A DNA stretch of 64,000 nt. Source: Methylorubrum suomiense. Lineage in GTDB: Bacteria; Pseudomonadota; Alphaproteobacteria; Rhizobiales; Beijerinckiaceae. The DNA is taken from assembly GCF_022179765.1 (NCBI RefSeq), contig NZ_BPRE01000005.1, positions 295,168 through 359,167 of the forward strand, written 5' to 3'. Made by a program: the position numbers and the translations under genes. The notes beneath the pieces are model-generated. The model did no database searches and had not been told where the DNA came from. It worked only from the letters and a program-made list of their open reading frames with translations. Shown here piece after piece: positions 9,464 through 18,074 of the stretch (position 1 is the first letter of the stretch; the number at the start of each line of letters is the position of its first letter).

Positions 9464-9579
9464 CCCCCTCATCCTGAGGTGCCCGTGAAGCGGGCCTTGA
9501 AGGAGGGTTCCAGTCTGCTCGCGATCCCTGGAGCCCTCCTTCGAGGCGACGCTGCGCTCGGCGCCTCAGGATGGCGGGG
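9464..9579. repeat. Palindromic dispersed repeat element
   Basis: About 115 bp with long imperfect inverted symmetry. The outer arms are CCCCTCATCCTGAGGTGCC and GGCGCCTCAGGATGGCGGGG, and the inner arms GAAGGAGGGTTCCAG and TGGAGCCCTCCTTCGAGG surround a short centre. The layout matches the abundant CTCATCCTGAGG-type palindromic repeats of Methylobacterium, Bradyrhizobium and Caulobacter genomes. It lies in a 170-bp gap between two convergent genes. I saw no second copy in this window. Confidence 0.7.
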
Positions 9580-9596
9580 TGTGATCGGAATAGGTT

Positions 9597-10058
9597 TCAA
9601 TTGCTGGTGACGTCGCTGGCGTCGTCGGTGCCGCCGACCTTCATGTCGCTGCCGAGGGAATAGATCTCGTAGGGTTTTCCGCCGGAGCCGGGGGAGCGAT
9701 AGAGGTAGGGCTGGTTCCACGGGTCGATCAGGCCGCGGGCATCCCGCAGATAGGGGCCGCGCCACCCCGCGCCGGTGGACTGGACGAGGGCCTGCAGCCC
9801 CTGCTGGCCCGTCGGATAGGTGCCCTGATCGAGATAATAGAGTTCGACCGCTTGGGCGATGTTCTTGACTTGGATGCGGGCCGTATCGCCGCGCGCACGG
9901 CCGAGATAGCCGAGCACCTGCGGCGTCACCATCGTGGCGATCATCCCGATGATCGCCAGCACCACCAACAGTTCGACCAGTGAGAACCCTGCCTGGTCAG
10001 CGTCGGACCGGGTGACGATACATTGGTCGTCCCGAGTCGCGTCGTCCGTCATCATCAA
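9597..10058 (-). CDS. gspG: Type II secretion major pseudopilin GspG
   Basis: This 153-residue protein has a class III leader ending in Gly before FSLVELLVVLAIIGMIA, with the Glu at +5 of the mature pseudopilin. Family features follow: GTYPTGQQGLQAL, GWRGPYLRD, and DPWNQPYLYRSPG, the C-terminal calcium-site region of GspG. It builds the periplasmic pseudopilus of a type II secretion system. A prepilin peptidase gene lies 1 kb away, but the rest of the machinery is missing here: only a short C-terminal piece of gspF remains, next to the integrated element. Confidence 0.93.
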   Translation of the reverse strand: MMMTDDATRDDQCIVTRSDADQAGFSLVELLVVLAIIGMIATMVTPQVLGYLGRARGDTARIQVKNIAQAVELYYLDQGTYPTGQQGLQALVQSTGAGWRGPYLRDARGLIDPWNQPYLYRSPGSGGKPYEIYSLGSDMKVGGTDDASDVTSN

Positions 10059-10226
10059 TCCCGCTCCCGTCCGTGGGCAGAATGGCGACGATTTCCAAAC
10101 AAGCCCTGACTAGAGCCGACAGCTCGCCGTTCCCCTGGATTTCTTGATATTTGATATTTGTTATCGGATTCCTGCGACGGTCCCGACCGAACCGGCGGGC
10201 TGTGCCCCGCGCCCGTGCGAGCGCCC

Positions 10227-11087
10227 ATGTCATCGGCCCTGCATCCGCAACCAAAGCGTTGGATCCGGCCCGTCGCAGTGGTCGCGCTCGTCCTGCCGCT
10301 GCTGCTGGTCGCCGTCCCGGCCAGCGCGGCCGATGCGGCACCGAAAGTCCTGACCCTTCCTCTGCCGGCGCCGTTCCCGCCGATCCGGGTCCTGACCCTC
10401 TTCGTCGGCCTCCACCTGATCGGCCTGTGCTTCGGGCTCGGCGGGGCGACGATGCTCGATTTCTGGATCCTGCGGTGGATGCGCTGGGGTGGCCTGCCGC
10501 CGGAGATTGCCCGCACCTTCCTGTTCGTCAGCAAGGTCGTTTCGGTCGGAATCGTCCTGCTCTGGATCTCCGGCCTCGGTTTCCTCGCCCTCTACAGCGT
10601 GGAATCCCCGGAGAAGCTGTCGAACCCCAAGCTCCTGGCGAAATTTATCATCGTTCTGGTCCTGACCGTGAACGGCCTGCTGATCCACGCCCTCGTCCTG
10701 CCGAGCGTCCTGCGGGACGTGAGCCGGCCGATGTTCGAGGGCGTGTCGCACCTGACCACCATCGTGTTCCTCGTCTCCGGGGCGGTCTCCGGCGTCTCCT
10801 GGTACGCGGCCTTCGCCCTCGGGCTGATGCGCGAGCTGAACGGTCGCGTCTCCACCGCGCTGCTGCTCTCCCTCTGGCTGGTGGCGGTCGTCACCGCCGC
10901 CCTCGGGGCCTTCGCGTTCTGGCAATACCTGCTCGCCCGCAGCGCCCGCGGCGAGATGGCGAAGCCCTCCCCCGACTCGCGCCCGCTCGATTTCGGCGAT
11001 ACGCCCCCGCCCCATCCGATGCGGGCGGTGCCGATGACCTTCACCCAGGTGCCGGAGAGCCGCATCGTGCTCATCGGCCGACGCTGA
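10227..11087 (+). CDS. Multi-spanning membrane protein of unknown function
   Basis: The 286-residue product was given the start MSSALHPQPKRW, in front of a hydrophobic signal-anchor-like segment ending ...VPASAADA; an upstream in-frame extension of 23 residues looks non-coding. Four or five further membrane helices follow, among them IRVLTLFVGLHLIGLCFG, VVSVGIVLLWISGLGFLAL, IIVLVLTVNGLLIHALVL and VSTALLLSLWLVAVV. The order resembles DUF2269-like integral membrane proteins, but I do not assign it. The C-terminus is hydrophilic. The stop is 9 bp before the prepilin peptidase gene, so they are probably co-transcribed. Confidence 0.7.
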   Translation: MSSALHPQPKRWIRPVAVVALVLPLLLVAVPASAADAAPKVLTLPLPAPFPPIRVLTLFVGLHLIGLCFGLGGATMLDFWILRWMRWGGLPPEIARTFLFVSKVVSVGIVLLWISGLGFLALYSVESPEKLSNPKLLAKFIIVLVLTVNGLLIHALVLPSVLRDVSRPMFEGVSHLTTIVFLVSGAVSGVSWYAAFALGLMRELNGRVSTALLLSLWLVAVVTAALGAFAFWQYLLARSARGEMAKPSPDSRPLDFGDTPPPHPMRAVPMTFTQVPESRIVLIGRR

Positions 11088-11096
11088 ACCCCGCGC

Positions 11097-11573
11097 ATGA
11101 CACTCGATCCCGGCGCCCTTCTCCTGGCCTTCCTGCCGCTGCCGATCACGCTGGCGCTGAGCCTGATCGACCTGCGTCGCCGGATCCTCCCCAATCCCCT
11201 CAATCTCCTGCTGTTCAGTCTCGGCCTCGCCGTCGCGGCCTTGCGCAACCCGGATGCGCGCATTCTGGCTGCCTGCGTCGCACAATCTGCGGCGGCGTTC
11301 CTGTTGCTCTGGGGCCTGCGCGCCCTCTACGCCCGGCTGCGCGGCCGGACCGGCCTCGGCTTCGGCGACGTGAAGTTCGTCGGCGCCGCGACCGCCTGGA
11401 TCGGGCTCGGCGGATTGCCCTTCCTGATCCTGATCGCCAGCATGACGGCCCTGGTTGCCCTGGCCGGGGCGGCCCTTGCCGGCCGGCGCGTGACCCGCAC
11501 GTTCCGCTTGCCGTTCGGGCCGTTTCTGGCGATCGGGCTGCACGCCGCCCTGCTCGCGGGACACGTGCCCTGA
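11097..11573 (+). CDS. Type IV prepilin peptidase (A24 family, short form)
   Basis: This 158-residue, mostly hydrophobic protein carries the two A24 aspartates: Asp25 in SLIDLRRRILPN and Asp91 in GLGFGDVKFVG. It lacks the N-terminal methylase domain of long PilD proteins, as do TadV/CpaA-type and short GspO-type peptidases. It should cleave prepilin leaders such as that of GspG. It lies 9 bp after the unknown membrane protein gene and faces the truncated gspF piece. Confidence 0.85.
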   Translation: MTLDPGALLLAFLPLPITLALSLIDLRRRILPNPLNLLLFSLGLAVAALRNPDARILAACVAQSAAAFLLLWGLRALYARLRGRTGLGFGDVKFVGAATAWIGLGGLPFLILIASMTALVALAGAALAGRRVTRTFRLPFGPFLAIGLHAALLAGHVP

Positions 11574-11660
11574 CGCTCCGTCGCCCTCAAGCCCCGACGA
11601 GCGGTGCGCGGTTGATCCCGACGCCCGAGACCCAAACACCGAAGGACCGTCCCTTCGGAC

Positions 11661-11802
11661 CTACTGCGCCAGTTGGCCGACGCTGGTGATCGCCCCCATC
11701 ACCGAGATGATCAGACCGCCGATCAGGCCGCCGACCGTCACGGTGACCAGCGGGGTCATCAGCGCCAGCAGGCGGTCGATGCGCTGGCGGGTCTGGGTCT
11801 CG
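11661..11802 (-). pseudogene. gspF: C-terminal remnant of type II secretion gene gspF
   Basis: On the minus strand about 45 codons ending in TAG read ETQTRQRIDRLLALMTPLVTV... through a final membrane helix to SVGQLAQ. This is the normal C-terminus of a GspF inner-membrane platform protein. Upstream the frame runs straight into the 68-bp repeat, whose translation (LGFGAAAVYPLGVQF) belongs to the glutamate synthase gene, and then hits a stop inside the element. No start codon or rest of gspF is present. The remnant therefore marks a deletion or recombination junction at the left end of the element. Confidence 0.8.
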
Positions 11803-11867
11803 TGCATCTCCTCGGCCCGGAACTGGACGCCGAGCGGATAAACCGCCGCAGCGCCGAAGCCGAGCGC
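11800..11867. repeat. attL: left 68-bp direct repeat
   Basis: Identical over 68 bp to positions 23051-23118, in the same orientation. On the minus strand it translates to a piece of glutamate synthase (LGFGAAAVYPLGVQFRAEEM). The left neighbour is gspF sequence, the right neighbour is element DNA leading to the integrase gene. Likely the left attachment site. Confidence 0.85.
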
Positions 11868-11935
11868 GGTAGCTAAAAACCATTACCAATCATAGGCTTG
11901 AGCATATGTACAACGTACGCACGAAGCTAGTGAAA

Positions 11936-11952
11936 ACGATTGTTCGACGGTT
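11936..11952. repeat. Left copy of a 17-bp subterminal repeat
   Basis: A 17-bp stretch starting acgattgtt and ending acggtt matches positions 22997-23013 at 15 of 17 bases, in the same orientation. It lies about 70 bp inside attL; the right copy lies about 40 bp inside attR. Arm-type integrase sites often sit in such positions, but this is inference. Confidence 0.35.
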
Positions 11953-11982
11953 CTGTCACACTTGGGTCACAACGGACGGCAG

Positions 11983-13020
11983 ATGGCTACGATCAGAAAG
12001 CGTAACGGCAAATGGCAGGCCCAAGTCCGTATCAAGGGTTCAGGGGCCCTATCGCGAACGTTCCTGACGAAAGCAGATGCACAAGCTTGGAGTCGGTCCC
12101 TTGAAGCAGAAGCCGTTCGACGTGGACTGCCGGTCGGGTTGAAAGTTCTCGACTCAATGACAGTAAGTCATATCCTTATCCGATATCGCGATGAGGTTAC
12201 GCCAAACAAACGTGGAGCGGTAAGAGAATACGTTGCGATTCGGGTGATGCTAAGATCGGACATATCCAAAACTAAACTATCATCTCTCTCAGCTGCGGTC
12301 GTAAATAAATACATCAAGAACCGCCTAGCTACCGTTAAACCCGGAACAGTTCGCCGAGAACTAAGCATACTACAACACGCACTTGGAGTATCTCGCAACG
12401 AATGGGAGCTTCCTTTACAATCCAATCCAGTCGCAATGTCTAAAAAGCCGCAGGCTGCTGAAAGCAGGACTAGACGACTAGAGGCGGGCGAATGGGAATG
12501 CCTGCGAAATGAGTGTGCACAATCCGGGAACGCGCAGTTATTGCCTATGGTGGAACTCGGTATTGAAACTGCAATGCGACGGGGTGAAGTATTATCTCTG
12601 CAATGGAAAGACATCGACTGGAACAAAAAAACGCTTCTCATACATATAACGAAGAATGGTCACGCTCGGACGATCCCACTCACGCCCAGAGCACTACAAA
12701 TCATCGAGGCGCAGCGGTCGATAAAGCATCATTCGGACTCCCGTATTTTCCCAACAACAGAAGCTGCAATAAAGATGGCTTGGCGTCGGGTTATTCGTCG
12801 CTGTTGTCTTATAGACTTTAAATATCACGATCTTCGTCACGAAGCGATAAGCAGATTTTTTGAGCTAGGATTAAGCATACCGGAGGTTGCTTTGATCAGC
12901 GGGCACCGTGATACGAAGATGCTGATGAAATACACCCATATTCGGCCTGAGAACGTGAGCCAAAAGCTTTTAAGGCTGACCGAGGCCGCCGCTATTGTCT
13001 TGTCCAGCAACAGAGAATAA
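11983..13020 (+). CDS. Tyrosine-type site-specific integrase
   Basis: The 345-residue product was given the start MATIRKRNGKWQAQVR, the usual beginning of phage-type integrases with an N-terminal arm-binding domain; a start 7 codons upstream is possible. A core-binding domain follows (SDISKTKLSSLSAAVVNKYIKNRL). The catalytic domain has Arg199 in AMRRGEVLSL, the H-x-x-R pair in YHDLRHEAI, a second His in ISGHRDTKML, and Tyr317 in KYTH. It should carry out integration and excision between the 68-bp repeats. It reads into the element from attL. Confidence 0.95.
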   Translation: MATIRKRNGKWQAQVRIKGSGALSRTFLTKADAQAWSRSLEAEAVRRGLPVGLKVLDSMTVSHILIRYRDEVTPNKRGAVREYVAIRVMLRSDISKTKLSSLSAAVVNKYIKNRLATVKPGTVRRELSILQHALGVSRNEWELPLQSNPVAMSKKPQAAESRTRRLEAGEWECLRNECAQSGNAQLLPMVELGIETAMRRGEVLSLQWKDIDWNKKTLLIHITKNGHARTIPLTPRALQIIEAQRSIKHHSDSRIFPTTEAAIKMAWRRVIRRCCLIDFKYHDLRHEAISRFFELGLSIPEVALISGHRDTKMLMKYTHIRPENVSQKLLRLTEAAAIVLSSNRE

Positions 13021-13606
13021 TGCCAAGCAACTGATTTGGGCATGCGACCTATGCACTATGTTTGTTGGACGCGATTGAATGCAATCGCGCAACACCAGTC
13101 GGACCAATATATCAAACACCGTCTTTACCAATGCTTCTTTACGCTGGTAAAATCTTCCGACTTTGCAACGTTAACGCAATCGCTCTGCAACGGCTGTTAT
13201 ATAAGCAGGTTATTAGTGAAAGTATATCTTCAACCGCTTCTCTTATAACAAGCTGAAAGCCTTTAATATCGCAAATCATCCGCGCTCGTATTGTCCGATA
13301 TTTGTGCAGGATCGGACAAACGAACTCGCACTGATCTTACCTGAGCAGCTATCGTTTCTGACGTCGAACCATATGCAGCTATTTGAGGCGCGCGTTCCGG
13401 CATAATCGTCCTCCCACCCTTGGCTACTATTCTTTTGTGAACATTGCTCTGTCATTACTGACTCACTGATTAGCGCTCTCGGCGCACAATATCAGCTATC
13501 AGCAAGGATGATTGCCATATTATTGCGGCGATGAGAACTCACGTATTTGCATACTGAGTTTATGTCGGCAATGTATTGCATTTTTACAGGATGATCAACG
13601 CACAAA
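13021..13606. other. Non-coding stretch in the element
   Basis: About 585 bp between the integrase and helicase-primase genes. The short open frames have no recognisable features. The stretch is AT-rich and may hold the promoter of the helicase-primase gene or a replication origin, but I saw no clear iteron array. Confidence 0.35.
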
Positions 13607-16129
13607 ATGTATAATCAAACCCAAAACACCGGCAGACTTGCAGCTTCAGACGAGATTTTAGACAATAATACTCACGAATGGCAGTCCAAAGACTGTGTGT
13701 TTTATTATGACTCTCGTAGGGCTGGCGGCGGAAAGACGTATGATATTGTAAGCGCAGCCTGTCAGCGAGCAGCAAGAGGGCAAAAGTGCCTTATTGTTCA
13801 ACCAACAACTCGACTGATCGACGAGACGTTCCAAGAGGTTAGCTTTCGATTTCCACTGATAACCGTGCACAAGTTTCATTCAGACGATGGGAACAGTGTC
13901 AATGTAAGTTCAAGGGTTATGGCTTACCTCAACAATGCCGATCTTGGCGGGGTAGTGTTGTTTGTCAGCCATAGAACTCTCATCAACCTACCTTACTTTC
14001 ACCGAAGGAAAGATTGGGCAGTATTCTTGGACGAATGCCCGAATGCGTTTGAAACTTTTGATGATCGCCTTCCGGTCAACCACACTATCATCACTGACCA
14101 CGTTCAGCTTGTTGACTTCGCCAGCGCATATAGTCGTGTTGAAGTTACAAATCACCATGCTTTGAGTATGACTGCGCGAAATCAAAGCCAAGACTCCATT
14201 TTAGCACAAGTGCAAGACTTAGCGAAAATCCTAGTTTCACCCAACTATGATAGCTACGTTAATATCGAAAAGTTCGAAACTCTTAAAAGAAAATCTTCAA
14301 ATGACGGACGACTATCAATCTTCTCAATCCTAAGTCCGAATCTGCTGAGAGGCTTCGACCGCGTTACGATATCCGCCGCAAGGTTTGAGGATACATTTGC
14401 CTACCATCATTGGTCCAAATCAGGTATTAAGTTGAAGAAATCTCGCGAACTACACTCAGACACTACTTCTCTTATCCACCCCTACAATCCAAGCATTGCG
14501 ATTTACTACGGGTACGAAGTTAGATATTCAAAGTATCTACGTGATCGTCTTGGTGGCGATAACACACCAATAATCGCGGCTGCAACCAAGCGACTAGGAA
14601 ATGACAGATTTGTGAGAGTTGAAAACAACGATGTTAAGTTGACGAGTCCCCTCGGTAAACTGGCAGGAGATAATCTAATACCCGGCATTTCTCATGGTCT
14701 GAACTGCTACAAGGATATTCATCATGCGGTGACTATCATTGCCGCGAACCAGACGCCAGAAGCAAGTAGGTTCCTGAGGGAATACTTCGATTTCGACGAT
14801 GATAAACAGTTCACTGCATTCACCAATCACAGTGTATATCAAGCGATTTGCCGAACATCCATCCGCCAAAATGATCAAGCCCATAACAAGATTTGGATAG
14901 TTGCCTCTAAAGACACAGCCGACTGGTTAAGTGAAATCTTTCCAGGATCGCGTGTTGAATCACTTGGACTCGTTCAACCAGTGCGCAAACAGGTCGGTAG
15001 GAAGCGCACCCATAAAACTGATAATGAAAGAAAGAATGCATCCAAGAATCGTTCTCGAGTCGAGCTTTCACTCGCCTCGGGCTTCGCCCAGAACATTGAT
15101 GCCTCATACTTTCAAGGGATTGATTATCTCGAGAATGGCGACGAATCAGCTATAAAAGATATAAGTCATTTCGTCGCCCGATTTAGGGCGTCATACTTTA
15201 GGGATTATTTTTCAACTGATCCATATGTCATCTGCAAAACGGAAAGTCAGTTCATCACATATCTAAGGGACCATTCTAAAAATGTATACACAAGCAAAAA
15301 CGAAATACCATGTGTAAGCGGTGCCATGTTTGACGTCAATAAATCCACTGATACAAATAGAGGCAACATCAATGTCGAGTTCGTTCGAGGTATCTGGATT
15401 GATATTGAGAAGGGAACGATGACTCATGGTGATTTCTCTCGATCATTCCCGCTTCTTCATTTTGTTGCCTATAATACTTTCAGCCACACCAAAGATAGGC
15501 CACGATTCCGCATATACATTCCAACGAGTAGAGTGATGACTGATTATGAATATAGATTGGTCTACGCTGAGATAATCTATGTCCTCGAATCAAAAGGGTA
15601 TCGATCTCAGAAGCTTTTAGATGCCGCTTGCAGGAAAACCCTTGAAGGCATCTATCACGGTATTGATCACCTTCCTCACCCATGTGCTGTTTTCGCTCTA
15701 CCGTGTCAGGCTCAAGACCAATCAGGAAGTTTCTTCAAGGAGTACAAGGGGGATTGCCGTATGGCGCTTGACGTAGATAGTTGGCTTATCAACCGAATCG
15801 CTCCGGACGATGATGAACTGATTGGTTCAGCGTTTGACAACTTGGATGAGGACGGTGATCTGACCATTACCCCTGACCAACAAGCGGGTATCGATGCATC
15901 TATGAATGAATGGTACCGTGTAGGAGTATTACCGGGTGAGGGTCATGATGCGCTCTTCGCCCTGTATCATTCATTGTATGCTATGAAGCTTCATCCTCGA
16001 GCGATCTCCGAACGTCTGTCCGAGGCAGCACGATCCGCTTGTTCGCCGAAAGACAGGCAGCGGCAGGCAGACCGATTGATGACCGGGCTTAGACGCTGGC
16101 ATCAGTCACGTCATCATCATTTTCTGTAA
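13607..16129 (+). CDS. Helicase-primase fusion protein of the element
   Basis: This 840-residue protein has an N-terminal P-loop domain with Walker A AGGGKT (residues 39-44) and Walker B/box II FLDECPN (Asp141-Glu142), as in superfamily 2 helicases. The region after residue ~550 resembles archaeo-eukaryotic-type primases of mobile elements: the acidic pair in IWIDIEKG (Asp599, Glu601), then a His (627) in FSHTKDRPRFRIYIP, the PRFRIYIP strand being typical of plasmid and phage primase domains. Together this suggests element replication or replication initiation. It is the largest gene of the element and its codon use is low in GC. The helicase and primase assignments rest on motifs only. Confidence 0.68.
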   Translation: MYNQTQNTGRLAASDEILDNNTHEWQSKDCVFYYDSRRAGGGKTYDIVSAACQRAARGQKCLIVQPTTRLIDETFQEVSFRFPLITVHKFHSDDGNSVNVSSRVMAYLNNADLGGVVLFVSHRTLINLPYFHRRKDWAVFLDECPNAFETFDDRLPVNHTIITDHVQLVDFASAYSRVEVTNHHALSMTARNQSQDSILAQVQDLAKILVSPNYDSYVNIEKFETLKRKSSNDGRLSIFSILSPNLLRGFDRVTISAARFEDTFAYHHWSKSGIKLKKSRELHSDTTSLIHPYNPSIAIYYGYEVRYSKYLRDRLGGDNTPIIAAATKRLGNDRFVRVENNDVKLTSPLGKLAGDNLIPGISHGLNCYKDIHHAVTIIAANQTPEASRFLREYFDFDDDKQFTAFTNHSVYQAICRTSIRQNDQAHNKIWIVASKDTADWLSEIFPGSRVESLGLVQPVRKQVGRKRTHKTDNERKNASKNRSRVELSLASGFAQNIDASYFQGIDYLENGDESAIKDISHFVARFRASYFRDYFSTDPYVICKTESQFITYLRDHSKNVYTSKNEIPCVSGAMFDVNKSTDTNRGNINVEFVRGIWIDIEKGTMTHGDFSRSFPLLHFVAYNTFSHTKDRPRFRIYIPTSRVMTDYEYRLVYAEIIYVLESKGYRSQKLLDAACRKTLEGIYHGIDHLPHPCAVFALPCQAQDQSGSFFKEYKGDCRMALDVDSWLINRIAPDDDELIGSAFDNLDEDGDLTITPDQQAGIDASMNEWYRVGVLPGEGHDALFALYHSLYAMKLHPRAISERLSEAARSACSPKDRQRQADRLMTGLRRWHQSRHHHFL

Positions 16130-16141
16130 CAACCAAGGATT

Positions 16142-16164
16142 ACCCGAGAATATAATGCTCGGGT
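16142..16164. terminator. Stem-loop between convergent element genes
   Basis: A 7-bp perfect stem (ACCCGAG and CTCGGGT) with a 9-nt loop lies 12 bp after the helicase-primase stop codon and just beyond the stop of the convergent small gene. There is no strong T-run, so termination is plausible but not certain. Confidence 0.4.
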
Positions 16165-16179
16165 TATCCCGAAAATACA

Positions 16180-16551
16180 CTACTTTGTGACACCTAAATC
16201 TACTTTTCTGTCGTTCGACGACTTAGAAACTGTGCCTATCGTCATCTCCCAATCAAGGTCGGCCAGGGTCGAACCATCTAGACCGATGCGGATACCTCGA
16301 TTGGGAGCAAGGTTGATGATGATTGAAACCGGTCGTCCGAACGATGGGAGTTCCGTGCCCCCATATCGATCAAGCTTGGCCTGTAGTCCTGCCAATGCTT
16401 GATCGATGTACGTGTCTTCCGGCTGCGACAGGTCGAAATCGATACGTTTTAGATTCACCGCTCCTATCGCCCATATCGTCATAAGCGACGTGGGCGGCCA
16501 GTTCGCTGTCTCGATCACGGCATAGGGGATGAAGGGTTCGTCACTCATCAT
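16180..16551 (-). CDS. Unknown small protein coupled to the ADP-ribosylglycohydrolase
   Basis: This 123-residue protein has no signal peptide or membrane segment. It begins MMSDEPFIPYAVIETANWPP and has a beta-rich middle part (GRPVSIIINLAPNRGIRIGLDG). Its ATG overlaps the stop codon of the upstream phosphatase/ADP-ribosylglycohydrolase gene (ATGA), which suggests that the two work together, for example as partner or immunity-type protein. I do not recognise the family. Confidence 0.65.
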   Translation of the reverse strand: MMSDEPFIPYAVIETANWPPTSLMTIWAIGAVNLKRIDFDLSQPEDTYIDQALAGLQAKLDRYGGTELPSFGRPVSIIINLAPNRGIRIGLDGSTLADLDWEMTIGTVSKSSNDRKVDLGVTK

Positions 16552-18074
16552 AGGCTCTCCGTGAAGAGACGATCCGCCAACCCTTCGATCCGATCATTCC
16601 AGGCGAGCATCTGCCGCCATCGTTCGGGAATGCCTGACAGACCGTAGAACGCACCGGCAAGCTGGCCCGTGATCGCCGCCGTAGTGTCAGCATCATCGCC
16701 AAGGTTCACCGCCTTGAGGACGGCCCCCGAGAAGTTGCCTGACGATCCCATGCACCATAGGGCAGCTTCAAGGGAATGGAGAACGTAGCCGGAGGATCGG
16801 ATGGCGTCCCGGTGCTTCCCTTTCCATGATCCGTTGATGATCGCCTGCACGCCATCACAGAGAGGATGGTCGTAGGATGGGCTCAGAACGTCCGTGAGAG
16901 GCTTTCCTTGGATCGCTGCGGCAAGGATCGTAGAAAAGGCTTCACAGGCGTCCACTGCTTCGTGAGCGCCATGGGTCGTGTAGCTTTGCCGTCTTGCTGC
17001 GTCCCTCAAGCGATCAGGATCGGTCCAGTAGCGTAGTGAGATCGGTGACAGACGCATCAGGCTGCCGTTCCCTGCGGTCATCTTATCCGTCGGACCTGCG
17101 TGGATGTCCCCAATCTGTTCGAAGCGGGTAAGGGCCGTCGCAGTTACGTTGCCAATATCGAAGCAGTGTCCCGTGACGGAGTTCTCACCGTCCCTGAACC
17201 ATCGGCAGAAACGTTCAAGAAGGTCGCGTTCATCGAGGCCGTCATGCGCAATCAGACTGTCCGCAAGGCACAATGCCGTTGAGGTATCGTCGGTCCATTC
17301 ACCCGCCTTGAGATCGAAGGGACCGCCGCCAACCATGTCTGTGATGGGATCGAATGTGCCTCGCTGCTGGAACTCTACGGTCGTTCCGATAGCGTCACCC
17401 ACGGCCAAGCCAACGAGGGCGCCAAGCGCACGGTCCCGGATCGTGTCTAGTGTTGTTGATGGGAGGCGTTCAGAGATTGGCCGAATACCGTGGACATGGC
17501 GTTCCTGCTCGACCGTCTCGATAGCGCCTGGACGAGCCTCGCGTACCCTCTGAATGGCAACCTCAGAATCGACGCCAAGCTCGACCAGCAGCCTTGCCGC
17601 TATGGTGCCGGCTCGACCCAACCCACCCTTACAGTGGACGAGAACGTTGAAGCCGTTCCGCAAGCGTGACCGGAGCCCTTCGCCGACCGTCACCCATGCT
17701 GCTTCAAACTCGTCAGAGGGTATTGCAACGTCACGGATAGGTAGGTGGAGCCAATCAATACCTTGAAGCTGGCATTCCGCCTCAAGCCCGCGAACCTGTA
17801 GGGCCTCGATCTCGTGATCCTCGATCAGTGCGACTAGTGTTGTTGCGCCCCATTCGGAGATCGCCCGGATGTCCGTTGGGAGATTTCGAGACCACGAGCC
17901 GGTGAAAGAGTCCGCCTGGGTTTTGCCCGGACAGAAAGTGACGCCGATCTGTCCTAATCCATCGGATAAAGGGATCGTCGCTATCTGCAAGGGATGCGTA
18001 ACACTAGTACGTGGCTTAAGCTGACTTTGACGCCCAAATGCTGTAGAAAATGTATGGTATCTGTCCTCGCTCAT
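16548..18074 (-). CDS. Dual-specificity phosphatase / ADP-ribosylglycohydrolase fusion
   Basis: The 508-residue product was given the start MSEDRYHTFS; longer in-frame starts upstream add unrelated sequence. Residues ~35-200 form a CDKN3-like cysteine phosphatase domain with the P-loop HCKGGLGRAG (Cys148, Arg154) and a likely general acid Asp115. Residues ~210-508 form an ADP-ribosylglycohydrolase (DraG/ARH) domain starting RALGALVGLAVGDAIG, with the metal-binding TDDTS (261-265) and GDDADTTAA near the C-terminus. The first domain predicts phosphoester or phospho-ADP-ribose hydrolysis, the second removal of ADP-ribose from protein, nucleic acid or metabolite. The overlapping downstream gene points to a two-gene operon. 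The substrate is unknown. Confidence 0.85.
   Translation of the reverse strand: MSEDRYHTFSTAFGRQSQLKPRTSVTHPLQIATIPLSDGLGQIGVTFCPGKTQADSFTGSWSRNLPTDIRAISEWGATTLVALIEDHEIEALQVRGLEAECQLQGIDWLHLPIRDVAIPSDEFEAAWVTVGEGLRSRLRNGFNVLVHCKGGLGRAGTIAARLLVELGVDSEVAIQRVREARPGAIETVEQERHVHGIRPISERLPSTTLDTIRDRALGALVGLAVGDAIGTTVEFQQRGTFDPITDMVGGGPFDLKAGEWTDDTSTALCLADSLIAHDGLDERDLLERFCRWFRDGENSVTGHCFDIGNVTATALTRFEQIGDIHAGPTDKMTAGNGSLMRLSPISLRYWTDPDRLRDAARRQSYTTHGAHEAVDACEAFSTILAAAIQGKPLTDVLSPSYDHPLCDGVQAIINGSWKGKHRDAIRSSGYVLHSLEAALWCMGSSGNFSGAVLKAVNLGDDADTTAAITGQLAGAFYGLSGIPERWRQMLAWNDRIEGLADRLFTESL

Noticed and set aside
11800..11867. 68-bp repeat as a transposon target-site duplication
   Set aside because: Target duplications are a few to a dozen bases; 68 bp with an adjacent tyrosine integrase gene fits site-specific integration better.
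11661..11880. tRNA gene as integration target
   Set aside because: No tRNA-like sequence is present at either end; the repeat is protein-coding.
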